A program made the translations under genes and the position numbers. A stretch of 64,000 bases of DNA from Bisbaumannia pacifica (GTDB lineage: Bacteria; Pseudomonadota; Gammaproteobacteria; Pseudomonadales; Halomonadaceae): contig NZ_BJUK01000015.1 of NCBI RefSeq assembly GCF_007989625.1, positions 1-64,000 on the forward strand, written 5' to 3'. Of this stretch, positions 6,888-15,289 are shown one piece after another. The notes beneath the pieces were generated by a model. The model had not been told where the DNA came from, searched no databases, and was given only the letters and a program-made list of their open reading frames with translations. Numbering within the stretch: the stretch's first letter is position 1; each line of letters starts with the position of its first letter.

Positions 6888-9182
6888 TCACCGGCCGAGG
6901 CCGATCCATGGCGGCGATTCTACCCCATGGCAACGCCCACCGACACCGGCCCAGGGGATCCGACGCTGGGGCGCGATCCGCGTCTCCGGCCCCAGCCGCA
7001 GGGTCAGGGCGCCATCCAGGGCGGTACTCCACTGGCAGCTACCCTGGCGGGCGAAGCGCCGCACCACCTCGTCGTCGGGATGCCCGAAGGGGTTGTCGCG
7101 CCCGGCGCTATAGATCACTTGACGCGGTCGCAGCCGCTCCACGAACTGCGGCCCGGAGCTGCCGCGACTGCCGTGGTGGCCCGCCACCAGCACGTCCAGG
7201 GGCGTCGGCACCTGGCGCAGGATACGCCGCTCCACTTCGCGGCCCACGTCGCCGGTGATCAACACCCGCCGTTCGCCCGCGCTGACCAGCAGCACGCAGG
7301 AGCTATCGTTGCCGCGGTACGCCGGCCGTGGCCCGGGCGGCGGCCAGAGCAGGCGAAAGTCGACGCCGTCCCAGCGCCAGGCCTGGCCCGCCTGACAGGG
7401 CGCGAAGGGCACGCCGATCGCCTCGCCCCGGGGCGCCAGCCAATCCCCCACCCGATGCTCGGCCAGCGCCGGCACCCCGCCGGCATGATCCAGGTCGGCA
7501 TGGCTGATGATCACTCGATCGAAGCGCCGCCCCGGCGGCCAGAGCCCGGCCAGAGGCGTATAGCCGCTGGTGAAGCGGGGGCCGGCATCATAGAGGAGGC
7601 GGTGGTTGGCGGTGGCGATCTCCACCGACTGGCCCTGGCCCACGTCCCACACCCGCAGCGTCGCCTCGCCGGGCGCCGGCGCGGGCGGCATCAGCCACAG
7701 CGGCAGCGTCATCAGCCAGGCGCTGACCAGGGTCCGCCAGCCCCAGGCCAGGCCGGGAAGCGCCCAGGTCAGGGCCAGCAGCCCCAGCCCGAGGGCCAGC
7801 GGGAGGCGCTCCCAGGGCTCGGGATACCAGGGCGGCAACCAGCGCAGGCTCGCTTCCAGCAGCGCCTCGAGGGCGACCACCAGCTCGGCGAACAGCCACC
7901 AGCAGGCCCCCGACAGCGGTGGCGCCCAGGCCAGCAACCAACCCAGCAGTCCCAGGGGCACCAGCGCCAGGCTGACCAGGGGCACCGCGAGCAGATTGAC
8001 CAGGGGCGCCGCCGTGGCCAGCCGATCGAAGGCCAGCAATACCGCCGCGGCCATCCACGGCGCCAGCAGCCACTGGGTACGCACCAGGGCCCATAGCCAG
8101 CCGCGCACGCCCCAGGGACGCGGCCGCCCCTGCCAGATCAGGATCAACAGCGCCACCGCCAGGAAGGAGAGCCACAGCCCGGGACGCCACAGCGACAGGG
8201 GGTCGAGCAGCAGCACCACGGCCAGCGCCAGCCACCACCCCTGCCAGGGCCCCGGGGCATGGCGCCCGCTGGCCACCCAGAGGCCGATCAGGGCCATCAC
8301 CAGGGCGCGCAGCGCCGGCGGCGCCAACCCCGCCAGGCCGGCATAGGCGCCGGTGGCCAACGCCGCCAGCCACCAGGGCCAGAGCGCCAGCCGCCAGGCC
8401 CGGGGCGTCACCAGGCGCGCGACGCCTCGCCCCAGCAGCAGCGCAAAACCGGCCACCAGCCCCACATGCAGCCCCGAGATGACCACCAGGTGGGTGGTCC
8501 CGGTGGCATTGAGGCGCTCCCAGTCGGCCGGGGTCAGCGCCTCGCTGGCACCCAGGGTCAGGGCCGCCAACCAGCGCCGGGCGCCGTCAGGCAGCTCCCG
8601 CGACGCGAGATGGGCCAGGGCCAGGTCCCGCGGCGAGGGCGCGGCCGGCGCCAGGCGCTCGGGTACCGGCTCGGCACGCACATAGCCGGTGGCATCGATG
8701 CCCTCCCGCCATAACCAGGCGCGATAATCGAAGCCGGAGGGGTTGCTGAGCCCTGCGGGCGGCCGTAGCCGCACCGCCAGGCGCCAGGACTCCCCCGCCG
8801 CCATCTGGTCGGGAGGGGCATAATGGCTTAGGCGAAGCTGGCGCAGGGTATCGCAGGGCAGTCGGCCGGCCTCCAGGGGAACGCAGGCCGCCACATCCAG
8901 GCGCAGGCGCGCCAGTGCCCCCTGGTGACGCACCTCGGTCAGGCGCCCCTCGACGACCAGGGTCTGGCGAGACAACCCCTCGGCTAGCTCGGCCTGCTGG
9001 CGCCAGAGCAGCTGGCCGGCGGTCACGGCGACCACCAGCAGCAGTAGCAGCGCCCCGCGATGGCGGCGCAGCCCCAGCGCCAGCAGCACCCCGGCCTCGA
9101 TCAGCCCCGGCGGCGCCAGGTACCCCAACAGGGTGCCGGCGATGGCGGCCAGCGCCAGGGGCCAGGCCCATCCGATACGCAT
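6888..9182 (-). CDS. comEC: DNA internalization protein ComEC/Rec2
   Basis: A 764-residue integral membrane protein with the three parts of the family. They are an N-terminal OB-like domain between two hydrophobic segments, the central Competence domain with GTTHLVVISGLHVGLVAG, and a C-terminal metallo-beta-lactamase-like domain (VWDVGQGQSVEI, ISHADLDHAGG, GHHGSRGSS). It forms the inner-membrane channel for single-stranded DNA in natural transformation; the nuclease-like domain keeps its His/Asp ligands. The start at 9182 gives MRIGWAWP directly before the first helix. It is the promoter-proximal gene of the exbB-msbA-lpxK cluster. No pilus genes are in the window. Confidence 0.93.
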   Translation of the reverse strand: MRIGWAWPLALAAIAGTLLGYLAPPGLIEAGVLLALGLRRHRGALLLLLVVAVTAGQLLWRQQAELAEGLSRQTLVVEGRLTEVRHQGALARLRLDVAACVPLEAGRLPCDTLRQLRLSHYAPPDQMAAGESWRLAVRLRPPAGLSNPSGFDYRAWLWREGIDATGYVRAEPVPERLAPAAPSPRDLALAHLASRELPDGARRWLAALTLGASEALTPADWERLNATGTTHLVVISGLHVGLVAGFALLLGRGVARLVTPRAWRLALWPWWLAALATGAYAGLAGLAPPALRALVMALIGLWVASGRHAPGPWQGWWLALAVVLLLDPLSLWRPGLWLSFLAVALLILIWQGRPRPWGVRGWLWALVRTQWLLAPWMAAAVLLAFDRLATAAPLVNLLAVPLVSLALVPLGLLGWLLAWAPPLSGACWWLFAELVVALEALLEASLRWLPPWYPEPWERLPLALGLGLLALTWALPGLAWGWRTLVSAWLMTLPLWLMPPAPAPGEATLRVWDVGQGQSVEIATANHRLLYDAGPRFTSGYTPLAGLWPPGRRFDRVIISHADLDHAGGVPALAEHRVGDWLAPRGEAIGVPFAPCQAGQAWRWDGVDFRLLWPPPGPRPAYRGNDSSCVLLVSAGERRVLITGDVGREVERRILRQVPTPLDVLVAGHHGSRGSSGPQFVERLRPRQVIYSAGRDNPFGHPDDEVVRRFARQGSCQWSTALDGALTLRLGPETRIAPQRRIPWAGVGGRCHGVESPPWIGLGR

Positions 9183-9277
9183 TCCCTTGCTCCCGCCGCC
9201 ACCCGGCACGGCGATGGCGACCCATGATGCTTGTATGGATAATAGCCGGATCGCCGTCAGCCCACTGCGAGACTTCG

Positions 9278-9820
9278 ATGCCGCGCCGCCTGTTACAGCG
9301 CTACATGCCCCATCCGGAGACGCTCAAGCGCAACCGCTCGTTGCGCTTCATGAGCCATTGGATCGGCAGCCCCTCCCTGTGGGTGCTGTCGCGGCGTGGC
9401 GTGGCCAATGCCTTTATGGTCGGCCTGTTCAGCGCCCTGCTGCCGATCCCCTTCCAGATGGTGGTGGCCGCCTTCGGCGCCTGGCTGCTGCGCTGCAACC
9501 TGCCGCTGTCGGTGGGCCTGGTGTGGATCACCAACCCCCTGACCATGCCGCTGATCTTCTATGGCAACTATCGCCTCGGTGCCTGGCTGCTCGACACCCC
9601 GGCCCGGGAGGTCCCGGACCAACTCTCCACACGCTGGGTGGCGGAACAGCTGCTGGAGATCCTGCCGACCCTGGCCCTGGGCTCCCTGGTGGCGGCGGTG
9701 GCGGTGGGCCTGGTCGCCAACCTGGGCGTCAGGCTGCTGTGGCGCTGGCACGTGGTGCGCAGCTGGAAGCGGCGGCGCCATCACCGACGCCGTCGCCGCG
9801 GCGACGAACCCAGCGCCTGA
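9278..9820 (+). CDS. DUF2062 membrane protein
   Basis: A 180-residue protein with the DUF2062 pattern: MPRRLLQRYMPHPETLKR at the N-terminus, then RGVANAFMVGLFSALLPIPFQMVVA, WITNPLTMPLIFYGNYRLG, a third hydrophobic stretch near residues 130-150, and a strongly basic end (KRRRHHRRRRRGDEPSA). The function is not established. It is divergent from comEC and convergent with lolD, the same neighbourhood as in Pseudomonas. The start at 9278 removes a long upstream extension that lies antisense to comEC. Confidence 0.88.
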   Translation: MPRRLLQRYMPHPETLKRNRSLRFMSHWIGSPSLWVLSRRGVANAFMVGLFSALLPIPFQMVVAAFGAWLLRCNLPLSVGLVWITNPLTMPLIFYGNYRLGAWLLDTPAREVPDQLSTRWVAEQLLEILPTLALGSLVAAVAVGLVANLGVRLLWRWHVVRSWKRRRHHRRRRRGDEPSA

Positions 9821-9825
9821 ACGAC

Positions 9826-9847
9826 GACGGCGCCCGAAGGCGCCGTC
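9826..9847. terminator. Hairpin between convergent DUF2062 gene and lolD
   Basis: A perfect 9-bp stem GACGGCGCC / GGCGCCGTC with loop CGAA begins 5 bases after the DUF2062 stop. There is no strong T-tract on either side. Confidence 0.6.
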
Positions 9848-9873
9848 ATCCATGCAGATCGCGAACCGGCCGG

Positions 9874-10584
9874 CTACTCCGGCTGCAGCCGCCCCTCGTT
9901 GAGGCGCAGCACCCGGTCCTGATGGGCGGCCAGGGCCGGGTCGTGGGTCACCACCACGAAGGCGCAGGCGGCGCTCGAGGCCAGTTCGTCCATCAATGCC
10001 AGGATGCTGGCGGCGGTGTGCTGATCCAGGTTGCCGGTGGGCTCGTCCATCAGCACCAGGCTGGGGTCGGTGATCAGCGCTCGGGCGATGGCCACCCGCT
10101 GACGCTCGCCGCCGGAGAGCTCGCCGGGCTTGTGGTCGCCGCGCGCCGCCATGCCCACCCGCTCGAGGATCCCCGCCGCCCTCGCCACCGCCTCATGGCG
10201 CTTCTGACCACGGATGATCAGCGGCAGGGCGGCGTTCTCCAGGGCGGTCAGCTCCGCCAGCAGATGGTGAAACTGGTAGACGAAGCCGATATGGCGATTG
10301 CGAAAGCGCCCCAGGGCCGCCTCGCCGAGTTCGGCCAGGCACTGCCCCGCCACCTTGACGCTGCCGCCACTGGGACGGTCGAGACCACCCAGCAGGTTGA
10401 GCAGGGTGGTCTTGCCGGAGCCGGAGCTGCCCACCACCGCGACCCGCTCGCCGGCGCGCACGCCGAGGTCCAGCTCGTGCAGCACGGTCAAGTCCTGGGG
10501 CCCCTCCCGATAGGTCTTGGTCAGGCCCTCGCAACTCAGCATCACCGGCGCCTCGCCGCGCGCTCCCTGAACGACGTCTTGCAT
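9874..10584 (-). CDS. lolD: Lipoprotein-releasing system ATPase LolD
   Basis: A 236-residue ABC ATPase with Walker A (VVGSSGSGKTTLLN), the signature ELSGGERQRVAIARAL and Walker B (SLVLMDEPTGNLD). It powers release of outer-membrane lipoproteins from the inner membrane. The LolD-specific context is LGGLDRPSGGSVKVAGQ plus the adjacent LolC/E-type permease. The start at 10584 is chosen for AAGGAG five bases upstream; an alternative ATG at 10605 overlaps the permease stop codon region. Confidence 0.93.
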   Translation of the reverse strand: MQDVVQGARGEAPVMLSCEGLTKTYREGPQDLTVLHELDLGVRAGERVAVVGSSGSGKTTLLNLLGGLDRPSGGSVKVAGQCLAELGEAALGRFRNRHIGFVYQFHHLLAELTALENAALPLIIRGQKRHEAVARAAGILERVGMAARGDHKPGELSGGERQRVAIARALITDPSLVLMDEPTGNLDQHTAASILALMDELASSAACAFVVVTHDPALAAHQDRVLRLNEGRLQPE

Positions 10585-10597
10585 AGTGGCTCCTTGG

Positions 10598-11839
10598 CTA
10601 TTCATAGCGCAGCACCTCAGCGGGCTGGACACGGGAGGCCTTCCAGGCGGGATAGAGGGTCGACAGGAAGGTCAGCACCAGGGCCGCGGCGACGATATTG
10701 ATGACATCGCTCCAGATCAGCCGCGACGGCAGATAGCTGATGAAATAGACCCCGGCGTCGAGGAACTGGATGCCGAACAGCGCCTCGAACCAGCCGATGA
10801 TATCGGCGATGCCCAGGGCCAGCAGCACCCCGGCCACCACCCCGATAAGGATGCCGATCAGGCCGATGGCCAGCCCCTGGACGATAAAGATGCCCATGAT
10901 GGAGGCCGGCGTGGCACCGATGGTGCGCAGGATGGCGATATCGGCGTGCTTGTCGGTGACCACCATCACCAGGGTCGAGACGATATTGAAGGCGGCCACG
11001 GCGATGATCACCGTCAGCAACAGGCCGATCATGCGCTTCTCCATCTGGATCGCCTGGAAAAGGTTGCCGTGGGAGTAGGTCCAGTCGAGGCCACGATAGC
11101 CGCCGCCCAGCTCATCGATGATGGCCCGGGTCTCGTCGCCGGCCACGAAGAGGTCGTCGAGCTCCAGGCGCAGCCCCTCTACGGCCTCGCCCAGGCGCGC
11201 CAGGGTCTGCATGTCCTCGATATTGGCGTAGGCCAGGCTGGCGTCCAGGTCGGCCCCGACGCTGAAGATACCGCTCACCGTGAAGCGCTTGAGGCGTGGG
11301 AAGACCCCCGCCGGGGTGATCGAGGCCTCGGGCACCAGCAGGGTCACCCGGTCGCCCACCCCGACGCCCAGCTGGCGCGCCAAGAGCGAGCCGAGCACGA
11401 TGTTCCACTCGCCGGGCTGGAGCTCATCCAGGCTGCCCTCGCGCATATGCTCGTCGATAATGGAAACGCGCCCCTCCCACTCGGGATGGACACCGTTGAC
11501 CATAGCCCCCTGGTTGCGTCCGCCCACCGAGAACATGCCCTGCTGTTCCACATAAGGGGCGGCGCCGATCACCCGCTCGCGCTGGGTGAGGCGTTCGGCC
11601 AGGGCCTGCCACTCCACCAGGCCGCCGCGGGCCTCGATCTTGGTATGGGGCACCATGCCCAGGATGCGGGTGCGCAGCTCCTGGTCGAAGCCGTTCATCA
11701 CCGACAGCACCAGGATCAGCACCGCCACCCCCAGGGTGAGGCCCAGCATCGAAGTCATGGAGATAAAGGAGATAAAGTGGTTGCGCCGTTTGGCGCGGAC
11801 ATAACGCAATCCCAGCAGGAAAGGCAGACGGTCGAGCAT
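10598..11839 (-). CDS. LolC/LolE-family lipoprotein-releasing permease
   Basis: A 413-residue protein with the FtsX/LolE topology: helix 1 near residues 27-48 (SMLGLTLGVAVLILVLSVMNGF), a large periplasmic domain, and three helices in the last 150 residues (IGLLLTVIIAVAAFNIV, IVQGLAIGLIGILIG, VINIVAAALVLTFLSTLYPAWKAS). The sequence QELRTRILGMVPH is typical of LolC/E. Only one such permease accompanies lolD here, instead of the lolC-lolD-lolE trio, so it may work as a homodimer (LolF-like) or with a partner encoded elsewhere. Confidence 0.9.
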   Translation of the reverse strand: MLDRLPFLLGLRYVRAKRRNHFISFISMTSMLGLTLGVAVLILVLSVMNGFDQELRTRILGMVPHTKIEARGGLVEWQALAERLTQRERVIGAAPYVEQQGMFSVGGRNQGAMVNGVHPEWEGRVSIIDEHMREGSLDELQPGEWNIVLGSLLARQLGVGVGDRVTLLVPEASITPAGVFPRLKRFTVSGIFSVGADLDASLAYANIEDMQTLARLGEAVEGLRLELDDLFVAGDETRAIIDELGGGYRGLDWTYSHGNLFQAIQMEKRMIGLLLTVIIAVAAFNIVSTLVMVVTDKHADIAILRTIGATPASIMGIFIVQGLAIGLIGILIGVVAGVLLALGIADIIGWFEALFGIQFLDAGVYFISYLPSRLIWSDVINIVAAALVLTFLSTLYPAWKASRVQPAEVLRYE

Positions 11840-12091
11840 CGCAATCGATTCCTTGTCAGCGGGCGCCCATGGTACGGTTTTTCGTTACGGCCTGCACGGC
11901 AGAGCCAGGGTTATCCGTGGCCATTGCCGGTGTCATCGCCAAGAGGCGCTGGGGGCAGTCCCGGGCCCCAACGGCTGGCCTAGACTCACGGAAATCGCCC
12001 TACAGGGCCGCTATTCTGGGCTTGCATCGCGGGCGACGCCACCCTAAATTGCGCCCTTTCCCGCCCCGGCGACACAGGAAGAGAAGACCCC

Positions 12092-13126
12092 ATGGCCAAG
12101 CGCTTGTTCCCCGAGTGGCATCCCCAGGACGCCATCCAGCTCACCTGGCCGAGCCCGACCAGCGACTGGGCCCCCCAGTTGAGCCTGATCGAGGCCACCC
12201 TGGAGGCCATGGTGGTGGCCATCGCCCGCTACCAGCGGGTGCTGATCGCCGTGCCCAGCGAGGCCGACCGGGCGCGCCTGGCCGAGCGCTTCGCCCACCG
12301 CGGCGTGGCCGCCGAGCGGCTGACCCTGGTCGTCGCCGTCGCCGACGACACCTGGGCCCGGGACCATGGCCCCATCGGCATCGAACACGACGGCCGGGTG
12401 GAGCTGCTCGACTACGTCTTCACCGGCTGGGGCGGCAAGTTCGAGGCCGGCCTCGACAACACCCTGAGCCGGCGCCTGGCCGAGGCGGGCGTCTTCGCCG
12501 CGCCCCTGACCTCCCGGGCGCTGATCCTCGAGGGTGGCGGCATCGAGAGCGACGGCGAGGGCACCCTGCTGACCACCGAGGCCTGCCTGCTCAACCCCAA
12601 CCGCAACGCCGGCCTGGATCGCGCCGCTATCGAGGCACACCTGGCCGAAGACTTCGGCGTCACACGGGTGCTGTGGCTGCGCCACGGCCACTTGGAGGGG
12701 GACGACACCGACAGCCATATCGATACCCTGGCGCGCTTCTGCGCCCCCGGGACCATCGCCTATGTGCGCTGCGACGACCCGAACGACCCCCACCATGCGG
12801 CGCTCTCGGCCATGGAGGCGGAGCTGGAGGCCCTGAGGCGCGCCGACGGCCAGGCCTACCGGCTGATTCCGCTGCCCTGGCCGACGCCCTGCTTCGACCC
12901 GGAGGACGGCCACCGCCTGCCGGCCACCTACGCCAACTTCCTGATCATCAACGGCGCCGTGCTGGTGCCCACCTATGGCGACGCGGCGGACAGCCGGGCC
13001 CTGGCGGCCCTGGCCGAGGCCTTCCCGGATCGGGATATCCTGCCCATCGACTGTTCGGTGGTGATTCGCCAACATGGCAGCCTGCACTGCCTGACCATGC
13101 AGCTGCCCCGGGGCAGCATGGCCTGA
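12092..13126 (+). CDS. aguA: Agmatine deiminase
   Basis: This peptidyl-arginine-deiminase-fold enzyme hydrolyses agmatine to N-carbamoylputrescine and ammonia. The 344-residue product carries WARDHGPIGIE (normally WxRDxGP), ILEGGGIESDGEGTLL, HGHLEGDDTDSHID, and a C-terminal HGSLHC with the predicted nucleophile Cys333; all guanidine-group catalytic blocks are present. AGGAAGAG lies just upstream of the ATG. It is followed after 24 bases by aguB, which performs the next step, so the two form a putrescine-synthesis operon. Confidence 0.94.
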   Translation: MAKRLFPEWHPQDAIQLTWPSPTSDWAPQLSLIEATLEAMVVAIARYQRVLIAVPSEADRARLAERFAHRGVAAERLTLVVAVADDTWARDHGPIGIEHDGRVELLDYVFTGWGGKFEAGLDNTLSRRLAEAGVFAAPLTSRALILEGGGIESDGEGTLLTTEACLLNPNRNAGLDRAAIEAHLAEDFGVTRVLWLRHGHLEGDDTDSHIDTLARFCAPGTIAYVRCDDPNDPHHAALSAMEAELEALRRADGQAYRLIPLPWPTPCFDPEDGHRLPATYANFLIINGAVLVPTYGDAADSRALAALAEAFPDRDILPIDCSVVIRQHGSLHCLTMQLPRGSMA

Positions 13127-13150
13127 CGGCCCGAACGACGGAGAGAGACG

Positions 13151-14050
13151 ATGACCAAGACCCTGAAGGTGGGCCTGGTACAACAGGCCGCCTGGCCCGA
13201 CAAGGCGAAGAGCCTGGCCGAGAGCGAAGCCCGGGTGCGCGAGCTGGCCGCCCAGGGCGCCCAGTTGGTGCTGCTCCAGGAACTCCACGCCACCCACTAC
13301 TTCTGTCAGTACGAGGATCCCGACCTCTTCGACCTGGCCGAGCCCCTGGACGGCCCCACCGGCAGCCGTCTGGCGGCGCTCGCCGCGGAGCTGGATATCG
13401 TCCTGGTGGGCTCGCTGTTCGAGCGCCGCGCCGCCGGCCTCTACCACAACACCGCGGTGGTCTATGACCGCGCCCAGGGGGCGGTGGGTCACTACCGCAA
13501 GATGCATATCCCCGACGATCCGGCCTTCTACGAGAAGTTCTACTTCACTCCTGGCGATGCCGACGGCCCCGGCCAGGGCTTCGCCCCCATCGAGACCTCC
13601 CTGGGGCGCCTCGGGGTGCTGGTGTGCTGGGATCAATGGTACCCGGAGGCGGCGCGACTGATGGCCCTGGCCGGCGCCGAGCTGCTGCTCTACCCCACCG
13701 CCATCGGCTGGCATCCGCCGGACGACGCCGCCGAGAAGGGGCGCCAGAAGGAGGCCTGGACGCTGATCCAGCGCGCCCATGGCGTAGCCAACGGCCTGCC
13801 GGTGGTGGTCGCCAACCGGGTCGGCCACGAGCCCGACCACTCCGGGGTCGGCCCGGGCATCGACTTCTGGGGCGGCAGCTTTATCTGCGGCCCCCAGGGC
13901 GAGCTGCTGGCCCACGCCGGCGAGCAGGCCCAGACCCTGCTGGTGGAGGTCGATATGGCCCGTGGCGAGGAGACCCGGCGGATCTGGCCGTACCTTCGCG
14001 ACCGCCGCATCGACGCCTATGGCGAGCTGACGCGTAGATACCGGGACTAG
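13151..14050 (+). CDS. aguB: N-carbamoylputrescine amidase
   Basis: A 299-residue nitrilase-superfamily enzyme that converts N-carbamoylputrescine to putrescine, CO2 and ammonia. The catalytic triad is visible: Glu44 in VLLQELHATHYF, Lys117 in HYRKMHIPDD, and Cys159 in VLVCWDQWYPEAAR. The blocks HIPDDPAFYEKFYFTPGD and YPTAIGWHP are characteristic of the plant/Pseudomonas-type AguB. A ribosome site (GGAGAGAG) precedes the ATG. The operon ends at a strong hairpin at 14237-14274. Confidence 0.95.
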   Translation: MTKTLKVGLVQQAAWPDKAKSLAESEARVRELAAQGAQLVLLQELHATHYFCQYEDPDLFDLAEPLDGPTGSRLAALAAELDIVLVGSLFERRAAGLYHNTAVVYDRAQGAVGHYRKMHIPDDPAFYEKFYFTPGDADGPGQGFAPIETSLGRLGVLVCWDQWYPEAARLMALAGAELLLYPTAIGWHPPDDAAEKGRQKEAWTLIQRAHGVANGLPVVVANRVGHEPDHSGVGPGIDFWGGSFICGPQGELLAHAGEQAQTLLVEVDMARGEETRRIWPYLRDRRIDAYGELTRRYRD

Positions 14051-14070
14051 AGTGAGGTTCTTCGTAGTTC

Positions 14071-14198
14071 AGCGTGAAGCCACGACATAGCTGATCTCCG
14101 GCTTGCCACTGTGGGAGTCCGGATTCCGGACGATTGGGTGACGCAGTCGCCCTGACGCCTGGCGGCACCAATCGCTCGGAAGAATCCGAGCTCCCACA
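14071..14198. repeat. REP/REPIN-like intergenic repeat, copy 1
   Basis: The 3' part (14110-14198) is an imperfect long inverted repeat. It begins TGTGGGAGTCCGGATT and ends with AATCCGAGCTCCCACA, with CGATTGG and CCAATCG further inside. The preceding segment (AGCGTGAAGCCACG..., ...GATCTCCGGCTTGC) is shared with the copy at 41310. It sits between aguB and the next terminator in non-coding DNA. The family is probably genomic and multi-copy. Confidence 0.8.
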
Positions 14199-14236
14199 GA
14201 AACCACGGTGGCGGCTTGAGGGGGAGGCCGGAAAAC

Positions 14237-14274
14237 AAGATACCCCCACTAGCATAAGCTGGTGGGGGTATCTT
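14237..14274. terminator. Bidirectional terminator between aguB and the Nudix-ThiE gene
   Basis: Seventeen-base arms (14237-14253 and 14258-14274) pair with a single wobble around the loop ATAA; the arms begin AAGATACCCCC and end GGGGGTATCTT. It separates two convergent genes. Confidence 0.85.
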
Positions 14275-14305
14275 AACGCTTAAAGCTTACAGCTCTAGGC
14301 TGGGG

Positions 14306-15262
14306 TCACTTCCAGAAATCGCGGATCGAGGCGATCCCCTGGGCGCCCACGGCGCGGGCATGGTCGGCATCGTATCGGGTCATGCCACCGAGCGCGAAGA
14401 CCGGCATCCCGGCGGTCTCGACCAGTTGCTGGAAGTCGTGCCAGCCCAGCGGCGCCACCTCCGGGTGGGACGGCGTGGTGCGCAGCGGCGACAGGGTCAC
14501 GAAATCGCAGCCGATGCGCGCGGCCTGCTCCAACTGCGCCTTGTCGTGGGTGGAAGCGGAGAGCCACTTGCCCTCGGCGATGGGGCGCCGCTCCAGCTGC
14601 ATCAGCCGCTCGCTGGTCAGGTGGATGCCGTCGGCATCGACGGCCTCCAGCAGCTCCGGCTCGCCATTGAGCAGCAGCTGGGCGCCGTGCTCGCGGCACA
14701 GCGCCAGGGCCTTCTCGGCGCGGGCCAGGTAGGCCTCGCGATCCAGCGACTTGGCACGCAGCTGCACCAGGCGTACCCCGTCCTCGGTGAGTGCCCGCGC
14801 CAGCTTCTCCAGGAAGACCTCGTCATCGGCCTCCTCGTCGCTGATCAGGTACTCGGTGGGCAACATCACCGCCCGCAGGATCGGCAGGTTGGCCGCCGGG
14901 AAGGGGTAGTTGTAGAGCTCTTCCATGGGCACCCAGCGCACCGCCTGACCCTCGCGGCCGAAGGGCTCGCCGGCGAAGTCATGGACCTGCCACACGTCCA
15001 GCAGGATATGCTTGTCCGGGTATTCGTGGTGCACGCGGATCAGCGGCTGGGCGCGACGAATCTCCACCCCCAGCTCCTCGTGTAGCTCGCGCTTGAGGGC
15101 CTCGAAACCGGTCTCGTAGGGTGCCAGCTTGCCGCCGGGAAACTCCCAGAGCCCGCCCTGATCCACGGTGGAGGGGCGCCGGGCGATCAGCACCTGCCGG
15201 CTATCGCGGCTGACGATGGCGGCGGCCGCCACATGAACCCTTCTCTTGACCATTGCGTTCAT
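14306..15262 (-). CDS. Nudix hydrolase - thiamine-phosphate-synthase-like fusion
   Basis: A 318-residue two-domain protein. Residues 1-130 form a MutT-like Nudix hydrolase with a complete Nudix box (Gly44, Glu50, then RELHEELGV at 58-66), expected to sanitise oxidised nucleotides such as 8-oxo-dGTP. Residues about 135-318 resemble ThiE/TenI (LVQLRAKSL, GIHLTSERL, DFVTLSPLRTTPSHP, VFALGGMT) but lack several ThiE phosphate-binding features, so real thiamine-phosphate synthesis is uncertain. The same fusion next to argJ-secA is known from Pseudomonas. Two start codons (15262, 15253) are possible. It is the last gene of the secA-argJ operon. Confidence 0.9.
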   Translation of the reverse strand: MNAMVKRRVHVAAAAIVSRDSRQVLIARRPSTVDQGGLWEFPGGKLAPYETGFEALKRELHEELGVEIRRAQPLIRVHHEYPDKHILLDVWQVHDFAGEPFGREGQAVRWVPMEELYNYPFPAANLPILRAVMLPTEYLISDEEADDEVFLEKLARALTEDGVRLVQLRAKSLDREAYLARAEKALALCREHGAQLLLNGEPELLEAVDADGIHLTSERLMQLERRPIAEGKWLSASTHDKAQLEQAARIGCDFVTLSPLRTTPSHPEVAPLGWHDFQQLVETAGMPVFALGGMTRYDADHARAVGAQGIASIRDFWK

Positions 15263-15289
15263 TACCTTTCCATCATGCTGGACGCCGAC

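Noticed and set aside
12044-13915. A 623-codon open frame antisense to aguA/aguB
   Set aside because: Shadow of two enzymes with complete active sites.
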